In this document: positions 59,686 to 64,000 of the stretch, in pieces
How positions within the stretch are numbered: the stretch's first letter is position 1
Layout: each line of letters begins with the position of its first letter
Assembly: GCA_041395725.1 (NCBI GenBank)
Contig: JAWKZW010000001.1
Span: forward strand, 4,718,501-4,782,500
Reading direction: 5' to 3'
Length of the DNA stretch: 64,000 bases
From: Gammaproteobacteria bacterium
Lineage (GTDB): Bacteria; Pseudomonadota; Gammaproteobacteria; Pseudomonadales; Pseudohongiellaceae
Position numbers and translations under genes: made by a program
The notes under the pieces: generated by a model
Told to the model about the DNA's origin: nothing
The model's database searches: none
What the model saw: only the letters and a program-made list of their open reading frames with translations

Positions 59686-59720
59686 AAAAAAAAGCCAGTG
59701 CCCTGGGGCACTGGCTTTTT
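59686..59720. terminator. Bidirectional intrinsic terminator
   Basis: Stem AAAAAGCCAGTGCC/GGCACTGGCTTTTT with loop CTGG; eight T on the minus strand. It terminates the 59774 gene and separates it from the quinoprotein gene. Confidence 0.92.
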
Positions 59721-59773
59721 CTGTCTCTGTCCGGTCGGCGGCAACAGTCTCTGCAGACCGGCTTCCGGTCTGG

Positions 59774-62290
59774 CTAGCGCAGGTTCTCAGCGATTCCCTG
59801 CAACGTTTCAGCCAGCGCCAGCATCCGCTGCTGAGTAATGCCGCTTCTGCCGCCCGCCTGTACCTCAAAGGAGTCAGCCAGAGAGACCAGCTCCCTGGCC
59901 GTCGCCTGGTCTGCCTGCTCGGTATCAAGCAGCTGCGCCGCCCGGTCCAGCGCGGCACCAAGCGCCGCAGCCCTTGGCGCGTCAATATCCTGACCACGTC
60001 GCAGCTGATCCAGATAGGCCCTGGCCACCACCGGTACCGCAGGCCACTCCACGCGCTCCTGGGTCTGAGCATTCACAACCAGGTCAGCTCCCCGCAGGGA
60101 GGCGGCAGCAATTTCATCGGCAGTCAAAAAGTCACTTGGCTCCAGCGCAAACACATCCAGCCCTCGCGCTATTTCAGTGCCATAAACATACCCACCGTAC
60201 CAGTATGCCGACCAGTACCCGGCGGTAATCAGCTCTTCCTCATCCACCGGGCCGCGATCGAAGAAAGCGATCTCCACCGGGTTCGAGGAGTCCGTGAAAT
60301 CCACTACCGAAATGCCGCCCTGATACCAGGCCTGGACGAAAATATCGCGACCGGGAACCGGCACCAGTGAACCGTTGTGAGCCACGCAATTTTCCGTATC
60401 CGTTTGCGGGGCCGGCATCTTGTAGTGACTGCGGAACTGCAGCTGACCATCCACAATGTCATAAAATGCGTCGGCACCCCAGGTCTGAGGATCCTGGGCA
60501 CGGCATCGGGGCCGTCCGCCGCCACCCCACTCATCCGTGAAGATGACCTTGCTGCCGTCGTTATTAAAGGTGGCCGAATGCCAGTAGGCAAAGCCTGGAT
60601 CAATCACTTCGTCAAGCCGCGCCGGGTTGGCAGGGTCAGAGATATCCAGCAGGATGCCGTTACCTGAACAGGCGCCTGCGGCCAGACCGATGTCTGGAAA
60701 TGTGGTGATGTCGTGACACTGATTGGTTTCGCTGGTGCGCTGGGTGTCCGGCCCATGGTCACCGCCTCGCCAGAGGCCGGCCAGAACGCCGGATTCCGGA
60801 TCTGAAAAAATGAACGGACGATTGACGATCCGGGCATTTTCCGGACTGTCTACCGGAATCTCGATCACCTCGATCCGGAACAACGCCGATTCGGGGTTCT
60901 CGAATGGCGAATCGTCGGAACAACCGGCCAGCTCCTCGTCATCCCTGACCCGACTGGTACCGGAGACATAGACATAGATATTGCCCTCGTCATTGCCGTT
61001 CGACACCACGGTATGGGTATGAGAACCACGGCAGGTCTGCACAGCCGCCACCTGCTGAGGCATGCGCATGTCGCTGACATCAAATATCCGGATACCCCTG
61101 ATTCGCTCATCGCTGACCGGTGGTGCCACTCCCTGAAGCCCACAGTCCAGGCGGCCGCGCACCTCCTGCACTGACATGATCAACAAGTCACCAACCAGCG
61201 ACACATCACCCTGGCCGCCTGGACAAACGACCGAACTCATCAGTTCCGGGCTGGCTGGGTTACTGATGTCATAGATGTTAAAACCATGGTAGTTACCGGC
61301 CACCAGGGCATCTCCACTGAACAACAGGTCCGTATTGGAGAAACTGAGCAGCGAGGGTCGGGGGTCGGCATTTTCATCTTCTTCCTCCTCTTCATCCTGG
61401 GGAGTCTCAGCCTGCCCGGTAACCGCCACATCGGTAACGGTCTCTTCAACGACACCGCTTTGCTCAGTCGTCTGCTCCTGGCTTTCAGGCTCCAGGGTCT
61501 CCAGCTCGGCCAGTCGGCTCACCGGCAGGCCGGCAGGATTGGCCGGATCGAAAAAACCGGGTGGCTTTGGCAGAGTCGAAAGCAGTCGCATATTCAGCGC
61601 CGCTTCGCCGGCATCCCGGAATCCTGCGGCCAGCCCTACCCGCGGGTCTGGCGAAAAACTGGCCAGCAGGGCATCCATGCGCTCGATCTCACTGGTCTGA
61701 TCCGAAGTCACGTCGGAAGTGAAGGCATACAGCACCGGGTCCTGGGCGGAACCGAATTGATCCAGCAGATTTTCCACCATCTGCAATGCACCATTGTGAT
61801 GCTTGATCATGTACTGCAGGTACAGCCGGTCAAATTGCGGCCCCTCTGCCTGTTCCAGCTCGGCGAACTCCTCCTCGCTGAGCATGCCCGGCATCAGATC
61901 AAACCCGTCGGCATGGTGAGCATGGGCCTCCGGCACCTCCAGTCCCCGCTCTTCCAGCCAACCCTGCATCATGGAAATTTCATCTTCCTGGGACAGGTTG
62001 ATCCGGTCAGCCAGAAGCTCAATTTCTTCGCGACTGGACCGGGATCCGGCCAGGGCAGACATCTCCATAGCCTGAGCATGGTGGGAAATCATGCCCTGCA
62101 GAAAACGGATATCCGCCTCTGTGTATTCGATAGAGGCGAGGTTGGAGGCTTCCTCGGGGGAAATAATCTGACTGCCCTGCCCGGGCGCTCCAGGCTGAAT
62201 GATGGGGACTTGGGCGGACGCTGCCGGGGACAGGACGAGTGTCAATGTCAAAGGAAGCGTCAGACTCAGTAACTGACGTACGCGATACAT
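59774..62290 (-). CDS. Exported DUF305 plus LVIVD-repeat protein
   Basis: 838 residues from the ATG at 62290 (GGAG 8 nt upstream); the frame runs further but without a signal peptide. Signal peptide about 1-26. DUF305 region (about 45-210) with two HHxxAxxM motifs (MISHHAQAMEMS and YMIKHHNGALQMV), a possible metal site. An acidic linker (EEEEEDENADPRP) leads to a propeller-like LVIVD region (about 310-700, e.g. FNIYDISNPASPELM) and a helical C-terminus. DUF305 proteins often accompany copper handling; the function of this fusion is unknown. Confidence 0.8.
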   Translation of the reverse strand: MYRVRQLLSLTLPLTLTLVLSPAASAQVPIIQPGAPGQGSQIISPEEASNLASIEYTEADIRFLQGMISHHAQAMEMSALAGSRSSREEIELLADRINLSQEDEISMMQGWLEERGLEVPEAHAHHADGFDLMPGMLSEEEFAELEQAEGPQFDRLYLQYMIKHHNGALQMVENLLDQFGSAQDPVLYAFTSDVTSDQTSEIERMDALLASFSPDPRVGLAAGFRDAGEAALNMRLLSTLPKPPGFFDPANPAGLPVSRLAELETLEPESQEQTTEQSGVVEETVTDVAVTGQAETPQDEEEEEDENADPRPSLLSFSNTDLLFSGDALVAGNYHGFNIYDISNPASPELMSSVVCPGGQGDVSLVGDLLIMSVQEVRGRLDCGLQGVAPPVSDERIRGIRIFDVSDMRMPQQVAAVQTCRGSHTHTVVSNGNDEGNIYVYVSGTSRVRDDEELAGCSDDSPFENPESALFRIEVIEIPVDSPENARIVNRPFIFSDPESGVLAGLWRGGDHGPDTQRTSETNQCHDITTFPDIGLAAGACSGNGILLDISDPANPARLDEVIDPGFAYWHSATFNNDGSKVIFTDEWGGGGRPRCRAQDPQTWGADAFYDIVDGQLQFRSHYKMPAPQTDTENCVAHNGSLVPVPGRDIFVQAWYQGGISVVDFTDSSNPVEIAFFDRGPVDEEELITAGYWSAYWYGGYVYGTEIARGLDVFALEPSDFLTADEIAAASLRGADLVVNAQTQERVEWPAVPVVARAYLDQLRRGQDIDAPRAAALGAALDRAAQLLDTEQADQATARELVSLADSFEVQAGGRSGITQQRMLALAETLQGIAENLR

Positions 62291-62722
62291 AGATTTTCTC
62301 CGAAATACTGGGAAGTTCAGGATCATGCGAACCTGAATTGTAACCTGTCTGTTCGCCAGGTATAGCCCCACAGAGAAGCTTTTGGCGTTAAATTGCGAGA
62401 ATCAGCTGCTGTATTTTATACCGACCATTATAGGTGCACGCATGGCGCATGTTGGTGCATGATTCGCCCGCACTGTCAGTGCCGGCGCCACAGAGGCCGT
62501 CATACCCGGTCGACCCGGGGCTATAACCCAGCGCCACCCCGAATAGTGTGTCAGGCTCGCGGCCCGGACTGTGACGGCACTATGATGGCAGCCGCGGTAT
62601 TGACCTGGCAGACACAGATCCTATCTATGCAATTTCCCCCACCTGCACTCTATACAGCAGGGTGGTGGAAGGAACCTCTGTTCAAGACATTGTGGAACGA
62701 ATGGCAGCAGCTTCGAGCAGCC
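62291..62722. other. Intergenic region without a recognised gene
   Basis: 432 bp. A plus-strand open frame here has a composition unlike the neighbours (many Cys and Arg), no clear ribosome-binding site, and runs into the end of the next gene. Upstream promoter of the DUF305-LVIVD gene expected; nothing definite seen. Confidence 0.4.
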
Positions 62723-63589
62723 TCAGCCGACCATTTCAGTTGTTGATAAAGCGGTGTTTTCATCAACCCTGCAGGTGATCAACTCGGCGGGTAATCGCTC
62801 AAAATAGATATTTCGAACTTCAACACCGGGATGAACAAAGTCAAGTTCTTCCGCCGCCATTTCTTCAAGCCTGAATTCGTTGTCAGCTTTCTGTTTGAAA
62901 GATTCTGCACAGACATACACCGGCACACCGTGATAACTGGCGGACAATGCCATCGAGACTGTACCCACCTTGTTGATTACCGAGCCGTCTGCCAACACCG
63001 TGTCGGCCCCCAGGATCACCTTGTCGACCCGGGGTACAAACAGGTCGACCTCAGCATCCGTGATAAAAGTGACGGAGATACCCAGATCAGCCACGAGCTC
63101 GGCCAGTACTGTGCCCTCATTGCCAGGACGGGATTCGGTAACTATTACCCGGTTCTGGCAACCGGTTTCAGCCAGCCGCTGAAAAAGCTGGCGCACCGTC
63201 GAACTGAGACTGTGGGTCATGATGACATCATCTGGCGCAATCCGCTCCAGCATGGATGTTACTATGGCCTTCTGCTGGCCGTGGACCTGGCGAATTGCCT
63301 GCTCACAGATGCCGCTCACCAGACTACCGAAATGCTGCTGCTCGTTTTCCGGTACTTCTGCGATGCGATCATAGAGCTGCTGCAGAATGTTTTGCAGCGC
63401 AGCCATGCTGGGGCGGCTGCTCTGCAGCTCTGATATCAGTGCCAACAAAACAGCGCGCAGCCTGGTGGGAGATTCGTTACTTTGTTCCGTGCTCAGCGCG
63501 GCGATTTTTTCCAGCGCCAGCAACGCCAGCTCCGTGGAACCGTGGCTCCTGTCGCGGGAAACGAAATCTAGCATTTCTTGAGGACTCAT
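62723..63589 (-). CDS. eIF-2B alpha/beta/delta-like (IF-2B family) protein
   Basis: 288 residues: helical N-terminal part (about 1-110) and a Rossmann-like C-terminal domain with VIMTHSLSSTV, VIVTESRPGNEGTVLA, the family signature VILGADTVLADGSVINKVGT and VPVYVCAESFK. Bacterial members include ribose-1,5-bisphosphate and methylthioribose-1-phosphate isomerases; the Asp and Cys motifs needed to choose between them are not decisive. Likely a sugar-phosphate isomerase. ATG start. Confidence 0.8.
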   Translation of the reverse strand: MSPQEMLDFVSRDRSHGSTELALLALEKIAALSTEQSNESPTRLRAVLLALISELQSSRPSMAALQNILQQLYDRIAEVPENEQQHFGSLVSGICEQAIRQVHGQQKAIVTSMLERIAPDDVIMTHSLSSTVRQLFQRLAETGCQNRVIVTESRPGNEGTVLAELVADLGISVTFITDAEVDLFVPRVDKVILGADTVLADGSVINKVGTVSMALSASYHGVPVYVCAESFKQKADNEFRLEEMAAEELDFVHPGVEVRNIYFERLPAELITCRVDENTALSTTEMVG

Positions 63590-63722
63590 TGCTGTTTTTA
63601 TTTTTATCGCAATTCAAGCCAGTCTGGCGGGAAGTAAAACCACCCGAAGAATTTTGGATACTAAAGATTATACGGCGACAGCACAAGAGGGGCCTGGGGC
63701 TTACCCTGCTTTGACAGCCAGC

Positions 63723-63929
63723 TCAGTGCCGACGATCTCTCGTACGCCGGCCACCCTGGCGGCGCTCGGCAATCCTGCGCTCCCCCTCGCGACGATCGAT
63801 GAAGCCGGGGTCGGCCTCCAGTAATTCCTCCAGACTGGCTTCACTCTTCCTGCGCTGTGACTTGCGGCGCTCCGCGACACGGCACTCGCCAATGCGTCGC
63901 TCTCGAATGTCCTGGCTACGATCAGCCAT
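63723..63929 (-). CDS. Small highly basic protein of unknown function
   Basis: 68 residues from the ATG at 63929. Extremely Arg/Glu rich with repeated RR-x(2)-ER units (RRKSQRRKSE, DRREGERRIAERRQGGRR) flanking a short acidic patch SLEELLEADPGF. No domain recognised; may bind nucleic acid or be a low-complexity signalling tail. Could be a spurious frame given the biased composition. Confidence 0.45.
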   Translation of the reverse strand: MADRSQDIRERRIGECRVAERRKSQRRKSEASLEELLEADPGFIDRREGERRIAERRQGGRRTRDRRH

Positions 63930-64000
63930 TTTTCTACCTCTCACTCTCTACCACGACTCTGCAGTATGCACGGGGTTGTCCTTGGCATTGAACTCCACTG

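Noticed and set aside
61286..62272. 328-codon plus-strand frame opposite the DUF305-LVIVD gene
   Set aside because: Antisense shadow with no recognisable family.
62393..62746. 117-codon plus-strand frame in the 62.3-62.7 kb gap
   Set aside because: Cys/Arg-rich composition, no ribosome-binding site, and overlap with the end of the IF-2B-like gene.

Overview
The window looks like a chromosomal segment of a gammaproteobacterium. The informational half (1-28.1 kb, all on the minus strand) is read in the order birA, coaX, tRNA-Tyr/Gly/Thr, tufB, tRNA-Trp, secE, nusG, rplKAJL, rpoBC, rpsL, rpsG, fusA, tufA, rpsJ and then the S10/spc ribosomal genes down to rpsN. From general knowledge this is the Pseudomonas-type arrangement. 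The genus cannot be fixed from the sequence. A free-living, probably aquatic, aerobic heterotroph is an inference from the many exported redox proteins, a TonB-dependent receptor and a PQQ-type dehydrogenase.

Layout: 0-7 kb holds the S10 and front of the spc operon, with a clear sigma70-type promoter upstream of rpsJ. 7.1-11.9 kb is the str operon (rpsL-rpsG-fusA-tufA), with its own promoter after rpoC and an unexpected bidirectional terminator between rpsL and rpsG. 11.9-24 kb holds rpoC, rpoB, rplL, rplJ (with an L10-type leader), rplA, rplK, nusG and secE. 24-26.1 kb is the tRNA-tufB operon driven by a strong GC-discriminator promoter. 26.3-28.1 kb is birA-coaX. 28.4-30.1 kb is a CstA-type transporter.

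The most interesting region is 30.3-43.1 kb. It encodes two exported fusion proteins (inactive thioredoxin-like domain, then a c-type heme domain, then a two-domain copper monooxygenase with all the copper ligands of peptidylglycine alpha-hydroxylating monooxygenase, PHM). Between them lie four exported six-bladed propeller proteins resembling peptidyl-alpha-hydroxyglycine alpha-amidating lyase (PAL). Three of these keep the whole PAL catalytic set (Arg, three zinc His, Tyr, second Arg). PHM and PAL are the two halves of the animal peptide-amidating enzyme PAM. This locus therefore looks like a split, multi-copy bacterial amidation-type system in which a heme domain might replace ascorbate as electron donor. 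A HupE/UreJ-like membrane protein, a small exported protein and a nuclease-fold pseudoenzyme sit inside the same cluster.

43.1-64 kb is accessory: a membrane-anchored SUMF1-domain protein paired with an RnfD-like membrane protein carrying C-x7-C Sel1-like repeats, a DUF5916-type exported protein, a large TonB-dependent receptor, an HD-GYP phosphodiesterase, a phytanoyl-CoA-dioxygenase-like oxygenase, a class I amidotransferase, a quinoprotein dehydrogenase, a DUF305-LVIVD fusion and an eIF-2B-like protein. No rRNA genes, CRISPR arrays, insertion sequences or prophage genes were seen.
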